Assembly (NCBI GenBank): GCA_030141605.1
Contig: JAQGDQ010000143.1
Location: 62,001-126,000, forward strand
Direction: 5' to 3'
DNA: 64,000 nucleotides
Source: Tubiluchus corallicola
Taxonomy: Eukaryota > Priapulida > Priapulimorpha > Priapulimorphida > Tubiluchidae
Shown: piece after piece, positions 1-13,166 of the stretch
Position numbering within the stretch: position 1 is the first letter of the stretch
How the letters are laid out: every line of letters begins with the position of its first letter
The notes under the pieces: model-generated
The model's database searches: none
Seen by the model: only the letters and a program-made list of their open reading frames with translations
What the model was told of the DNA's origin: nothing
Made by a program: the position numbers and the translations under genes

Positions 1-903
1 AAAAACAAGGACAATTTTAAAAGTAGAAAAAATATCGTTAAGTTTGTAAAAAACAAAAACGAATTTCCTTTGGACCATAATTTATATTTTCCTGAACTTC
101 TGTCACCAATGAGCTCATTCTTGTTGAATGAAAATGTGCATGGTCCGTGTAAGACCGAATTATTTTGTTTGTGGAACTTTTGCATTTAAAAGTCATTCAT
201 CCATTATATTGAAATAAAAGTAGGCTAAGAAAATTAAATTAAAAATAAACTAGTTCGGGCAACAATACATAATTGTAGATGATTGCTATGAACATGGGAA
301 TCAGGCTGGATATAAATGAACGAACAATTAAAATAAAATATGAGTCTCAGAATTTTTAGATGACAGAGGCAGTAATTAATCTTTCTACAGAATGAGTTAT
401 GTACATGATGACTGTATTGCTGAACAGGTGGTTTGATTTTTACATAAGACTAAGTGTTCTCTTTGGACCATTTACTGTGAAAATTTTTTCCTAAGCGAAT
501 CATCCTGTCTTGTGAGTGTGGAGGCAACAGAAGTGCGACTTGCGCTGGTGGATCCGGATTCATATATGACATGTTGCCCTAATAAATTAAGCGGTTCTAA
601 ATGCCAAGACGCTGCAAGTTCTTAACGTATGGCATGTACACAATATAATATTGATCTTTATAATGAAAAATATCAGGCAACAATTTTCATGGAGGTAATG
701 GCTTTTAGCTAAAATTTCATTCTGTGAAATGTGGTGTTAAGTGAGTCTAAAGTCTGTGGATATTATATTGAAACTATGTATAGTCGATTAATTGCACCCC
801 TTTTCTGTCTTGTAAGAAATGTTCTGTTCTTGCTCGCCGTCCATGGTTGACCATTGATAAACATCTTGGATTAGCATGAGTCCTTCACGGCATGCTAGTG
901 GGC

Positions 904-906
<3 letters not shown>

Positions 907-976
<70 letters not shown>

Positions 977-1020
977 AGGGAGGGAGGGAGAGGAGGAGGA
1001 GGAGGAGAGGGAGGGATGGA
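907..1020. repeat. (GA)n purine microsatellite
   Basis: About 64 bp of pure GA dinucleotide repeat passes into GGGA and GGA repeats, giving an all-purine stretch of over 100 bp. The serine/leucine-rich and arginine/glutamate-rich open frames across it are products of the repeat, not genes. Confidence 0.95.
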
Positions 1021-2134
1021 GGGGTAACTCTACATTCCAAGTAATTTCATTACACAACAGCAAAACAGAATTTGCAATCCATAGCCCATGATCATTAATT
1101 AGGTGTTTCAAAACAAAAGTGAACATAACTACCTTCATCCCCACTGCAAATAAAATACAGCATATGCAGTAACTTACTAGTCCAAAATGATGTAGGTCTG
1201 CAGAATTAAGGATTATAAGGACTGAGAATATAATTTAATAAAATACTCGATATTAGCATTTAAGCAGAATACTCTTTTTAAATACCAAATAGGCCTAAAT
1301 AAGTAGGGGGCGTACTTTATTCACTACTTTTTTTCACTATAATGACATTGCAAGTCTGAATGTTCTAAAAAAAAATTCTGCATGTGGTATTAAATTTTTG
1401 GTTGATTGAAAAATTTTTTCGTTTACACTTGCTTAATGTTTATCCACACTTTCTCAACTTCGTCTGAGGGAAATGTATTCAGTAAGTACTCGCTTATCTT
1501 CACCTCACTTAGCTACGTTTCGTTTCAACGACGTAAATTTTTTCACACTTTTTACTTAATGTCCCATGTTTTGTTTTAACGATGTTTTTTTTCACATTTA
1601 TTTATGCACTTAATCTTGTTTACTACACTTGCGCTGTATAAATGAAGCCCAATACCTAACCTAGATCAGAGTATGATTATTATTATTTGCCCAACTAAAT
1701 TGGTAGCAGGTAGCCAGACCACGATGATTCATTGTTTCTCACCTTTGGACAAAATTTCTCTATTTGACAAAACATTCTCATAATACTTAGTTAATTGCTA
1801 CGTTCACCTCATTTGCATTGTAGCTGTGGCTAAGAGAGAAAACGACCTTGATAGTGAGCACAACTTTAAAGTAAGACGGAACATCGTAAATGCCATGCAG
1901 TGTGAAGATGCTGGGTGAAAAAAGTGAAAAAAATCTAAGCAACAAACCTTAGATTTTTGTGAAAAGTCAAAGGAGAAAGGGAGGAAAAATGGCGGAAGGA
2001 ACCAAAGGAGGAGGGACCATGTTGCAAATTTAGGTTTTAGTTTCACACTTTAGTTACTCATTTGCTTTTCATGTGTTTCATAAATTTCGGTTTCGGTTTG
2101 TAAATTCTGTTTCGGTAACATCCCTGAAATTTGA

Positions 2135-2166
2135 AATAAACCGGTTTTCCACAAAACCGATTTATT
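2135..2166. repeat. Short perfect-looking hairpin
   Basis: Two 14-bp arms (AATAAACCGGTTTT and AAAACCGATTTATT) are inverted repeats with one mismatch around a 4-nt loop CCAC. No transposon ends or gene are evident around it. Confidence 0.6.
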
Positions 2167-3813
2167 TTAAGATCATTTAAAATTTGTTCAAAGAAAAACA
2201 AGGGAGTATTTCGAGATTTCAAAGTATAAAATTTTTTCTTTATTTCACGTAAAATTTGCGACACTAACATCTTGCATCAGTAGACAAATGAGAAAACGAT
2301 CGTGAGAGGTGCATTAAAGTTTAATTTAAGATGATAAAAATTATTAGCCATAAGTGATAACAAACTGAGTCTGTAACAAACTTATTTATTACAGGTTTTA
2401 CAACTACATTTACTTAGATAATGTTGTAAAATCTAGGATAAATGACTGCAAGTTTGTGTAACTCTGAGTGTTTGTGTTTGAGACAGGTCCAAAACAGAAC
2501 AGTGATAGAAAATAGACTAACCAAGTAAGTACTAACAAATACAAACTAATTTACCAATCACATAACATTGGTAGCACTTTCCGTACATCATAGAATGGTT
2601 GCCAGCTGTAACATGTGCCATTTTTATATGTGACTGTGACAGTTTTGGTGAGAAGCAAATTTGTCTGTTTTGTTTTAACAATATTCACTTCTTTGTGCAA
2701 AAACTTGTTTATCCAAAGCGGAAGATTGTCGCACAACAAAGAGGTTGTCTGTGACCTTGGACAGAACAGCCGTGGTTTCTTATTCCTATCTGTAATCATG
2801 TTCAGTTTCAGCCAAAACTGTTATAATACGTAACTCATGTAAGTGCCAGCTTTATGTGCACTGGAAAGTCCGTCCCGCTCATCTTGTCACTGAACGGTAG
2901 TAAGAAAATGTCATCAAATGGGCGATGCACTTCAGGCGAGGTGTTTCTATTGAACTGTTTGAAGCAAAAAGCTTTATAAAATCATTAAATAACCGTGAAT
3001 CTTATGAACTAATTACAAAAATTATAAGGATGTCTAAATAATTTTTTGTTGCTGCTCATTGCCTAATTTGATCTATCTGCCTTTTCAAATATATTATTTA
3101 TTGGAAAATTATAAGAAAGATACGATTTAAATACATTCACATTAGACTTTTCTGAGAGTACAGATAAAATTGAAAATTTGAAAACTTGTAATTCCTATAA
3201 ATGTTCTTCTTTTATTTTTAATGGTCTTACTTTAGTACCATGTCAACCAGCTAACAACAGTCGTGGATGCTACTAACATATATACGCAAGCCATTCCGGC
3301 AAAATGTTAACATAGTTTTTGCACTATTTTTATACTCGGTTATTTACATTTCTTTGCATAATCTTCATGCAGGAACAATTGAAAACTTCCCACTCATTAA
3401 ATGTCTTGGGGTTGAGTTTGACTCCATGTATCAGTGCAATACCGCGGGTATCCTGGAAAAGCAAACTATGTCTATTGGTCTTTAGATTGAACGTTTAAAT
3501 ACTGTATACTGTATGGTGCACCACTTGACGCACAGATGCAGTACTTTTTCTATATTATTTATGTGTAAAAAACAACATTCTGGAAAGCTGGAATAAACAG
3601 TTAACTAAACTGATTAATATGTCATTTGCTGTTTAATTTTTGAAAAGTTGAGGTGGAACGTTTTGCTTGGGTAAGTCTTGTTGAACGTTATGTGAAATAA
3701 CTTAGAAAAATTGTTGATTTGAATCAAAATGTTTTTATTATGGACCTAAAATGGCACACAGCTATCTCTAGATACAACTACAAACCGTATACTATAGAAT
3801 TCTTGCTCAAATT

Positions 3814-3819
3814 TTTATT
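3814..3819 (-). promoter_or_regulatory. Candidate poly(A) signal of the SLC26 gene
   Basis: AATAAA on the minus strand about 170 nt beyond the SLC26 stop codon. It is the nearest canonical hexamer, so the 3' UTR is probably short. Position only; no transcript evidence. Confidence 0.55.
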
Positions 3820-3988
3820 CAAACATAATTCTATTTAAAGTAACGATTTTATTATTTGTTAAAGAATTGCCAGACCATTACTTTCATTACCTTACATTGT
3901 TTTTAGTTCATTGAACATTCATTTTTCAGTTCACACGAATTTTTAAGAAAATCATGTATTAACACTTGGCTCAGTTTAGCATCTCACC

Positions 3989-6250
3989 TTACACATCTAC
4001 TTTGCAGCATAGAACAGCATCATGATTAGTGGGAAATAAATGAGATTTTGAAACTTTACCAAAAAATTTCATTTCATCCAATGTAGAAATTAGACGTTCA
4101 TGACAGTGTGTTAGGAATGCCATCACGCCAATTTCTGCATAATCAATAATAACTTGCTTTAGTGCCATCATTCCAGGATGATCAATCATACATATCAACG
4201 AGCAGTCGATAATTATATATTTTGTTGACAAATACATAGTCTCATCTTCTTTCGCATTGTTAGGTATGTCTCCTTTTTCATTGTTCAGGGTTATATTGGA
4301 TGTTTCATTTACAGCACTGAGTGGTTGATCTTGCGTAGGTGACATGCCCATTTTTCCTGTGTTACCTGCTGTGCTAGCTTTCTTCAGTAACTTGTTTCGT
4401 TTCATTTTTACCAATTTTGGATCTATATCAGTCATCTTGTACAGTTTTGTTTTGAAAAATTCTGCATTTGCGTAATATAAACAACTTTCAAAGCGAAATA
4501 TTTGTACGCCAGGTATTGTTTCTGCATTAGGATAGACACTTTTGTCACAATAAAGATTGGTTGTTGGTATACGACCTAGCAAAACCGCATGTGAATATTG
4601 CGTACGCACAATTACACAAAGCATGGAAAATACCACACCAGCAATTAAGCCAGTATGCACTTCAAGAAAAACTACGCACAAGTATGTAACTAGCCATACA
4701 AAGCAGTCTGTTCGACTTTCTCTCCAGAGCTTCATTGGTTCTTTGTAATTGTCAAGTGTATTCTTTAGAGCAATGAGAATAATTGCTGCAAGGACAGCAT
4801 TAGGCAGAGCTTCTAACAATGGTCCAAGAGCTAACAGAATAATCAGAAGTAATAACGCTGCTATAACACCTGCAATCTGAGTTTTTCCACCTAGTGAATC
4901 CTGGAGTATACTTCTGGAGAACGATGCTGCACTAGCAAAGCCTTGAAACATGGAGCATACAATAGAATCTACACCGAGTGCTAACAGTTCTTGATTGGGA
5001 TCTGTTTGATAGCCATGTTTTTTCCCATAATTTTTTGCTATGGAAATAGTAAGAGCAAAAGCAATAATTGCTATTACTAAACCATCTACAGCTACTGTTC
5101 GTATGAGTGATGCAGGTGGCAAGCTTGGTGGAGGTATTCCTGTTGGAATATATTCCAGGATATCAATATCAAACTTTCCGTTAAAATCAAATGCAGCAGA
5201 AAAACCTGTTACCACAACAACCAAAATGAAGTCAATAGGAATGGGAATCTTCATTTTTTTCTTGTATCGTTTATTGATGCATTCTTTTACCAAGTACAAA
5301 ACTAGCATGCTGCTTAATCCAACTACTAGTTCTGGAATTTTGGTCTCTGGCAACTTGCGACAGATTTCAATTATCGATTTAATGAGCTTAAAGGGTCCTT
5401 GATATTTTGTTATCTTCAACCCAAGAATACGTTTAACTTGAGACACCATGATGTGTAACACAGCTCCAGTCATGAAACCCTCAATGAGAGGATCAGAGAG
5501 GTATAGTGTTATGAAGCCAAGGTGCAAAATGCTCATCCCTATTTGCACAAAACCAGCCACTAAGCTTACAGCTGTGGCAACCATAACATCTCCTGTTATA
5601 ACTGGAATTGGAATTTGGACTGGTACAGGGGGTAATCCGGTCAAATTTTCCGCTGGAACTTCACTTAGGTTTGTAGAAATTGTCAGGTTAGTCAACGTGT
5701 CATTGCCTTCAGGATTTTCTGGTGGTGAAGAATACTTGAGCAAATACCCAGGGACACTTTCTCCGTATGTGTCTACAACTGCCCCGGTCATGAGACAAAT
5801 GATGGCAACAGGTGCCACGTTAATCTGTTTAGATGTGCCAAATATGAAATATACCAGCATCGAGAAAAACCCAGTGTACAAGCCATGTATTGGAGGTAAG
5901 CTTGCAAGCTGTGAGTAAGCCATTGCTTGTGGTATTAGCAAGATGGCTACTGTCATTCCAGCCAGTATGTCTGAAATTAAGTATTCTTTTAATTTGTACT
6001 TTCGAAGCCATTCTACACATGGCACGAGAGACAATGTCATCTGGCAACATTTTTTCACCCCTTTCTTTTGACCGATACAACATGGAAAGCATGATTGTCC
6101 ACACTGATGTATGCGTTGTTTAATAGTCTTTTCCTGATGTTCTGCTTGGGGATATTTGATTTCAAAAGTGTCTTGACTGTACACTGCCCTTCGCACACAA
6201 TATTTGCTGTCTTCATCATCATCATCTTCCAAGCCAAACTGGTCATTTTC
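3989..6250 (-). CDS. SLC26-family anion exchanger/sulfate transporter, single large exon
   Basis: Multi-pass membrane anion transporter of the SLC26/SulP family, expected at the plasma or an epithelial membrane exchanging chloride, bicarbonate, sulfate or oxalate. The ~753-codon frame shows an acidic, cysteine-rich N-terminus (six Cys at about residues 50-70), the SLC26 signature region (GLYTGFF, then GTSKQINVAP), a luminal loop with four N-X-S/T sites at about 180-205, the substrate-site helix (SFSRS, then GGKTQ) keeping the family's Ser-Arg, and a C-terminal STAS domain (YIIIDCSLICMID) with a lysine-rich intervening loop. Length is normal for the family. The frame has no Met near its beginning. 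Instead a strong acceptor (pyrimidine tract then CTACAG at 6256-6251) opens the exon in frame at ENDQFGL, so the start codon is in an unidentified upstream exon. Vertebrate SLC26 genes have many introns; here none interrupt the domain. I cannot assign the paralogue. Confidence 0.93.
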   Translation of the reverse strand, partial: ENDQFGLEDDDDEDSKYCVRRAVYSQDTFEIKYPQAEHQEKTIKQRIHQCGQSCFPCCIGQKKGVKKCCQMTLSLVPCVEWLRKYKLKEYLISDILAGMTVAILLIPQAMAYSQLASLPPIHGLYTGFFSMLVYFIFGTSKQINVAPVAIICLMTGAVVDTYGESVPGYLLKYSSPPENPEGNDTLTNLTISTNLSEVPAENLTGLPPVPVQIPIPVITGDVMVATAVSLVAGFVQIGMSILHLGFITLYLSDPLIEGFMTGAVLHIMVSQVKRILGLKITKYQGPFKLIKSIIEICRKLPETKIPELVVGLSSMLVLYLVKECINKRYKKKMKIPIPIDFILVVVVTGFSAAFDFNGKFDIDILEYIPTGIPPPSLPPASLIRTVAVDGLVIAIIAFALTISIAKNYGKKHGYQTDPNQELLALGVDSIVCSMFQGFASAASFSRSILQDSLGGKTQIAGVIAALLLLIILLALGPLLEALPNAVLAAIILIALKNTLDNYKEPMKLWRESRTDCFVWLVTYLCVVFLEVHTGLIAGVVFSMLCVIVRTQYSHAVLLGRIPTTNLYCDKSVYPNAETIPGVQIFRFESCLYYANAEFFKTKLYKMTDIDPKLVKMKRNKLLKKASTAGNTGKMGMSPTQDQPLSAVNETSNITLNNEKGDIPNNAKEDETMYLSTKYIIIDCSLICMIDHPGMMALKQVIIDYAEIGVMAFLTHCHERLISTLDEMKFFGKVSKSHLFPTNHDAVLCCKVDV

Positions 6251-9200
6251 CTGTAGAAAAAATAAACAAATGTTAATCTAGGGATTTAAACCACGAGTAT
6301 AGGCTATCCATAAGTGGGTGCCATTATTTCCATCCCCTGACGCCAGAAAAATATCATTACTGTCAGCTTATTCAAGTTGGAAACTTGTTTTTGCAAATGC
6401 TGGGCCCTGGAAATTTTTCGCTCATAAAATTAATGTGAAAATTATGACAATAATGTTAGTCTCGAGGCAGCAAGATCAGAATAGTCAATTTGAAAATGTG
6501 TGCCATTTTATTTTGAAGAGGGCAGAAAAAAGCTTTCATTGCAGAAACTACTAAAATTTCTTCATGAATTATTTAAGAACTTTTAAGCTTAGTGTTGGAC
6601 TAATTACTTCACAGTCAATTTATGATGTCATTAATCAAGTGCCACTCATTTAGTACAACTCATTACTGACACATGGTGTTAAGTTTGTAAAACAACACAG
6701 TTCAGCGGATTTTTAAACTTGATAAACTATAAAGTGCAAACAAAATCAAAATGAAGTTTTTAAATAGAAACTAATATTGTGTGTTTGTTTATTTTCTGAC
6801 TTTGCTGCCTTTTGTGGCCCTCTGGTGGTTAATGGCAGCCCACTTATAGGCGGATTTCAAATTGAGTTAAAAAAATATACATAGTGGCAACAGGATTGTT
6901 AATTTATCTGTGCTTTCCTATTTGGCTTTAGTAAATACGTAGAGAGATATCAGTCTGGTTTTCTTGTTCGTTTTCAAAAATTGGCATGTTTAAAAAACAC
7001 ACATGAGATCTCATTCAGTTCTACAAAATGCTGTGTTGCCATGCCATGTACTGTTTTTTCATGCTAGTTTTTGCTTGAAGTTTCTATTAAGGAAATGTTT
7101 AGTGACATCTGTTAAACTGAAACAAACAAACCTAAAAGAAGTGTCATGTTGTTTTGAGAGCATTTTGATGTGCTCTTTTGCATGTTTTTTCTGACTGTGA
7201 TTCTGGGCTTGTGATGTGATTATGCGAGTCACCTGGCTCACCTTGGCATTAGCAATTTTTCTCCTGTGTACATTGTTGTTTGTATTGAGGCAAAATCCAG
7301 TTCTGCTAGAAAAGATACGTTTCTCCATTTGTCAAACACCTGATCTTTATCCTTGGTATGTTAGTTTAGCTTTATAAATAGTTTTTAACCCGATTTATCA
7401 CGTATATAGGTGCAATACATACGTTGGAGACTTTAGTTTTAAGTTAGTGTTCATACTTTTTGAAAAGATTTTTGTTACTCAGGGACTGCAGTTTTAATGT
7501 AAACAGTTTCATTTGTCTAATTTATGCAGTATTATAACAATGAAAATACTGCATTACAAACTTATTTTACTCAGCATTAGAAATAACTTCTGGGTGATAA
7601 TAGGGTAGATTTTTTTGTTCAACTGTACTTTAGGCACATTCTTCTTGCTTTTGCCTAATTGGTATGCATCCTATAATTATATTGTGGTTAATGCAAATCG
7701 AACAGAGTCTTGCAGCTTTGAAATCAAAATTTTAAAAATAAATCCTGTGCTGCGGTGCTGTTACAGAATCTGCACGAAAAACGTATTGAGTACTTAAATA
7801 AAAGTCCATTAAATCGCTAACTTTTGCAATAGTAAAATTTATAAATTTACAAGGGTGTTGTCATATTTGTGTCGTTTTCTAATACGTAAGATCTTTAGGG
7901 ATTTACCTACAAAGAGATCTGCAAGCTGGTTGAGGACTTTAGGCACTAAGTTACAAAAAGATCTGGTTAAGTCTTGCCTTCTGTCCAATGACTGCACCAT
8001 GGACGGTCTTAATGGCTTCAAGATTTTTTGCTTCCTGACTGAAGTTTGACTAACTGACCACTGTGAATGCCGGCCGTTGACTAGTCATGTGCCAAGTTAG
8101 GTCAAACGTTGAGCTACTGAAGTTCAGTAAAATTCATGGCATGGCTTATAATAACACATTCCTTGGTTGGGCACACTGGAAGCCGATGTTCAGAACCCAA
8201 CAGCATTGCTGCTTCGTGTTTGGTAGCAATGTTTCAGGAACAGCTTGTATAAATAGCTGTTTGAACTCGAACTCCTGTTATAAACAGTTAAACCCCTGCT
8301 TGTACTGTGACATCCCCGTTGCTTGTATCTGTTGTGTGGCACGTAGAATGTAGCTTAAAAAACTAGTGAAATCGGCATTGGTCGCATTGCAAGCTTTTTC
8401 GTTTGCATGGAGGTTAATTTTGAAAGACTGTTGTTCTGAGCTCTGACAAAGCTATCAATAATTTTCTGGGAAAATGAGCGCAGCTTTCTCTCGATACTAT
8501 ATTGTTTAATATATAGAGAGTACGGCCTGTTTTGTAGTTGTTTCCTAACTTTCTTTGTATGTTGCGAATCGTGCAATATTGATGACAACAATTTAAATAT
8601 TACTGATAGAAACTACATATTAGAAACAATCACGTTGAAATCACTTAGGCTGAAATACAAAAAAACAATCGTTGTTATAACTCGGTTTATTTAGCGATTT
8701 AATGTGAAAGTTTACATTGCTGATTTTGGGTTGTACGCAGCTGACGATAATGTAACGCTACAGCAATGATCAACAAGTTTACAGAACCTGCATTATTGTT
8801 CTGTTTATCATATACAGTTATATTTTCTTTAAAAATATGTAGCTAGTAACGAGCTGCCGTATGGTTTATTTTGTTCAAAAGCATTTGGGGGACGGTGCTA
8901 AAAGCTAGAACAGCGACTTAGACACGTTTTGCTGCAGATCTCGGCTTCTCCAGTGTTGTGCAGTAGTTAATGCTATTAAATTGATTGTCATACTGCTGTA
9001 TAATGCTACTGTCAGACTCATACCTGGAGTGGCTCCAACTCGATTGGCATAATGGCACGATTAGTACTCGTTTGTCACTTCACTGCAAATGCTGCATCTG
9101 TCTTTCTTTAACACTTTCGTTACTGAAATACGCTTATACAGTGCGGCTTGGTCGTCTGAACTTTGTGACTTTTATCGTGTTTTACGGTCTCGCGCACTAT

Positions 9201-11243
9201 ATGGTCTTTGCTATTAAAACAAGTTTTGGCTACATAAATCATATGCTGTCACATTTCTGGCGACTCAAGCTTTACCTCAACAGCAGCAGCTGCACACTAG
9301 AACTTTTTTAAGCAGCGTATAGTTCTTGCACGTGTGAGATTCTTAGGTTACGCATGCGCACATCGTGTAGTATTTCTCGTTTTCAGCTTTTCAAGTTTTA
9401 AGTCCGTGTATTGAATTAGACAAGTGAATTAAAATTACATGTATTGCTCTGCTATGCGCCTGCACACACTTCCTGTATTATAAAACTTTGTAGACTTTTC
9501 TTGTATGTAATTTTGTAATTTTTTACTTAATATTGATAACAAACTGCAACTTGTGTGTACATTTTTTAACCTTAATTTTTTGAGGTTTGAAAGCCTACTG
9601 TTCATGAACACTGTTTTAACTGTTAACAATTTTATTAAAATTGTCTATAAAATTTTAGTTTAAAGTTTTGGTTTTAACACTTATTACTTATTTACATGAG
9701 TTTTTATCATGCGTCTGTGACCTGTATGATTGTATTATTTTTTCTTTCGCTATTCGGTATTCATAATAGAAAGTAATGTAATGTGCAAGTGACTTGTAGG
9801 TAGTTTCATTTTGCTAGAAGAGTTCTGTAACTACACAGAGATGTCTGTGATCATCACTTTTTAATCACATAAATAATTATGGAACTGTATGGAGACTTCA
9901 GTGATCGTCATTCTTTAATGAGATTTGACATAAGTAAATAAACTAAAATATAACCACGAAAATAGTATTCGTTACATCAGTCATGTTGTAATCGTGAAAC
10001 CTGTCTTAATGCCACCACGTTTTGGAAAAGGTCTTGTAAAAATTCTCATATTATACTAATATTAATTTTAGTGTTAGATGTCCTCTTGACCTCTTGGGTA
10101 GTCGTCAGAATTTTTTTGCTGTTACTATAAATTTTCCCCATAGGATCTAGTGGATATAAATGCACGGGTGACTAAGTCTGGCGTTTTCGTATCTTGATCT
10201 AGTGTAAAACACTCACACCTGGCTCTTCCATCACTAATTGGGGAGGTTATCTCTGAAGATCTATTAACCCACACTTTTAGGGGGGAATCCAATCAAAACA
10301 GGACAGGAGGAGTAGGCTTGGGAGGTGAGATCAGGCAGCAGCAGCAGCACTTGCTGTGCCAGAGCAATTTTTTATAATTATGACCAGACAGGGCCTTTTT
10401 CATGTCACGTTCGAAAACTAGACCATATGTAGAATTGTATAGCCATAATATAAATGGGTAAATAGATGGTCTAGGTCAGAAAAATATGAAGTCAAACAAA
10501 AGTCATTTATGGCTCATGTGTAAAGTGGCAAACTGTACATGGCAGATTGGATCTTAGTACATGTGCGCTTACAGTTATGTTGCTGCTTCCCAAGTGAGCA
10601 GTCACTTGATTATCTTACTAGATTTCTCATAAAGCCTGTTTAGCTGTTGTTCTCAGTTTGTACTGGAAGATTACTGAAACTTGTTTTTGTTGAACGTTCT
10701 AATGTCTGCTTCTTTACTACATTAAGGGGATTTAAAACAAAATGCCTGTAACAAGTTAGAAAATTTTGTTCCATTATGATCATGTCTTTTAATCTGCCTT
10801 TGAGGGTATGCTTCCAGTTAGTGAAATCTGTTGCATTTATTATTAAAACATATTTTTGCTTAACAACTCAGGCGTACACAAAGAAATTATTTTCTTCTTA
10901 AATACTCGGACACGTTACTAGTAGGAATCCAGTACTTAGCACCAAAAAGCGAGACCTATTTACTAATGCTGAATAACTGCAGCAGGACAAGAATGTTACC
11001 TATCTCATTGTCAGAGATAATCCAGTATTAATCATCTAACCATAACTTTTTAACATATTGAAAAGCCGTCGTTGCTTTAGTCATATGTGCACACATCCCC
11101 CAATGAGAAGTAACTCTGAGGCTATATGGCGGGCGAAATCACTCAAGCAATTTACTACCAGTCACGCAATTGTTTGCTATCCATTTTTAGCACTGCCTAG
11201 CGTAGTGCTAATTGTAGGTGTGATTGCGTAAGTGCCCATTGCC

Positions 11244-11333
11244 ATTACTCACCTATTCCCTCAGCCCACTGAGGACAGAGTTTCAGCGATTACTCACCTA
11301 TTCCCTCAGTCCACTGAGGACATAGTTTCAACA
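11244..11333. repeat. Two tandem copies of a 45-bp unit containing a hairpin
   Basis: The motif ATTACTCACCTATTCCCTCA recurs 45 bp later. Each unit contains CCTCAG and CTGAGG around a 4-nt loop, so each copy can fold as a 6-bp stem. The two copies differ at a few bases. Confidence 0.85.
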
Positions 11334-13038
11334 CCAGCTAATCAGAATATGTGCAACAACTGCATAATAATTAATGTTCTCCTATTTTTTCAAACTTGTA
11401 AAAATGCTACGACGGGGATTTTATAGAGGCAGGTTACAAGTGTTAGAGGACCTAACATGCGTTACTAAATTTGTCTAACTATCATTTTGGTGAATTGAAT
11501 GTACATACGTGCTTTGCTTTACGAATTCTATGTGTTTGTAGTGCTACTTAATTATCTTTTTTCTATCTTTCATCTGGGGATAAATTTTTAGCTTTTTGAT
11601 CGTGACTTTGATAGAAGCATGACTGCACAGTAACAGGTTTTTCCATTTTCTGATTTCAATGGTCTACTACTCAAATGTCATATCACATGAATTTGCCAAA
11701 ATTAACGTTTTCGTACCCACACACTGTATAATAAAACTATTTTTTTGCTCAATAGGTGGTGATTGTTGTCGCTGTGTTTTCTTTTTCTAACTGTAAATTC
11801 AGTAAAATATGCCAGATCTTTCAGTCTGTTAGCATTTAAATATGGAACTTTATCCTATAAATGTTCTGTAATAGAAATCTAGCGTATTACAGAGAGAATA
11901 TGTGGGAGTCCATTGAACACGTTTGACCTTGAAGGTCAGTATGCTTTTCTGCATATCAAGCACGTTGTATTTATTGCCAAACCCACAGAACCTGTTAGAT
12001 CGTTTATTACATCTCAGCAAATAGTTCAGTGCTTATCTAGTATCCACTGATAGTTGACTAAAGTTTATTAGCTCAGCAGTTTACACAATTTGAATTTCAT
12101 ATATCATTTTATATACCTTGAAATTGCGTTCGTTTTTTGCATGGTAATGGCAGTCACGGTTCACTCTTCTGTGTATTTGTATTACAGCATTTATTTGCAA
12201 TGAAATATTTAACAGAAGTGCAGAACTTTGATTAACTTGCATTATGGTATTTGGTCAAAATACTGTGTAAAACGCAAATATACAGTATTTGTTGTACATT
12301 GTACCATTTACCAGGATCTGGTTTAGTTAAACAAGGCATCTCAATTGTGATAGATCTTTTTGACAAAATTTAATAAGTTTAGGTTCTCGATGGTTTGTTT
12401 TACGAGTTTGCGATACCATGTTTATCAGCAAGAAATTGATCATGTTGCCTTCCCGCGATGTCTTGTGCTATTTATGTTCCAAACATTGATAAATACAAAA
12501 ATTGAATGTCATGTTTAAAATAGGAAGTATCTTATTACTTCAAAATATTTTTATCATAAAACAATGTTTTTAATAAATTAAGGTTCATAATGAACAATGA
12601 TTTTCCAAGGCTTCCATGGTCTATTATTGCTGTAAATGCATTTATGCAACACAAATTTTTAATGAAATAACTGCTCTTGCTAGCCAATTAAGAAAGTAAA
12701 AAAGTTTAAATCGCTGGATACTTTTTCGTCTTGTCAAGACCATTGCAGCCACTATCTTGTTAGTTGTTATTTAAGGCTAACAATAATTTTAATCACAATC
12801 AATATAAATATTTTGTCAGTAATGCCAAGGTAACAAGGATCTGTAACAGCAACATCTTTAGTATCAAAAATGTTTTTGTTTTTAATTAAAAATGTCTGCA
12901 TGTCCATTGAGTTTCAAACAGCTGACAAATGTTGCGACTATTATCACACACATTTGCCATGAAGATTGTTCATGAAGTGATTATTACCATTGTAAATTAT
13001 GACTTTGATCTATGTTGTGACACTGTAGTACAATAGGT

Positions 13039-13040
<2 letters not shown>

Positions 13041-13091
<51 letters not shown>

Positions 13092-13166
13092 GTCTCTGTC
13101 TCTGTCTCTGTCTCTGTCTCTGTCTCTGTCTCTGTCTCTGTCTCTGTCTCTGTCTCTGTCTCTGTC
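13041..13166. repeat. (TC)n followed by (TCTGTC)n microsatellite
   Basis: About 43 bp of TC repeat runs into about 13 copies of a TCTGTC hexamer, about 410 bp before the first visible KH exon. Overlapping frames on both strands are low-complexity artefacts. Confidence 0.95.

Larger units (their letters stand above)
1..3800. other. Intergenic or intronic DNA, no gene recognised
   Basis: AT-rich sequence without a recognisable protein, RNA gene or transposon. The open frames present are short and unlike any family I know. It holds the purine microsatellite and the small hairpin listed separately. It could be part of a large intron of the KH-domain gene, whose 5' exons were not found. Confidence 0.5.

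Noticed and set aside
788-1144. 118- and 71-codon frames across the GA repeat
   Set aside because: Serine/leucine and arginine/glutamate runs are translations of the microsatellite.
5040-6246. Several 60-156 codon frames overlapping the SLC26 exon
   Set aside because: Shadows of the SLC26 coding strand, with no independent motif.
7242-7249. Minus-strand ATGCCAAG followed by a strong gtgagc donor as SLC26 first exon
   Set aside because: Joining it to the acceptor at 6251 gives the wrong frame; it could only be a 5' UTR exon or chance.
8087-9311. 88- and 108-codon open frames at 8087-8353 and 8985-9311
   Set aside because: No domain, odd Cys-rich composition, no splice context; not enough to call a gene.
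10201-10380. Glycine-codon-rich stretch considered as a missing KH exon
   Set aside because: No frame gives the GxxG loop or flanking hydrophobic pattern.
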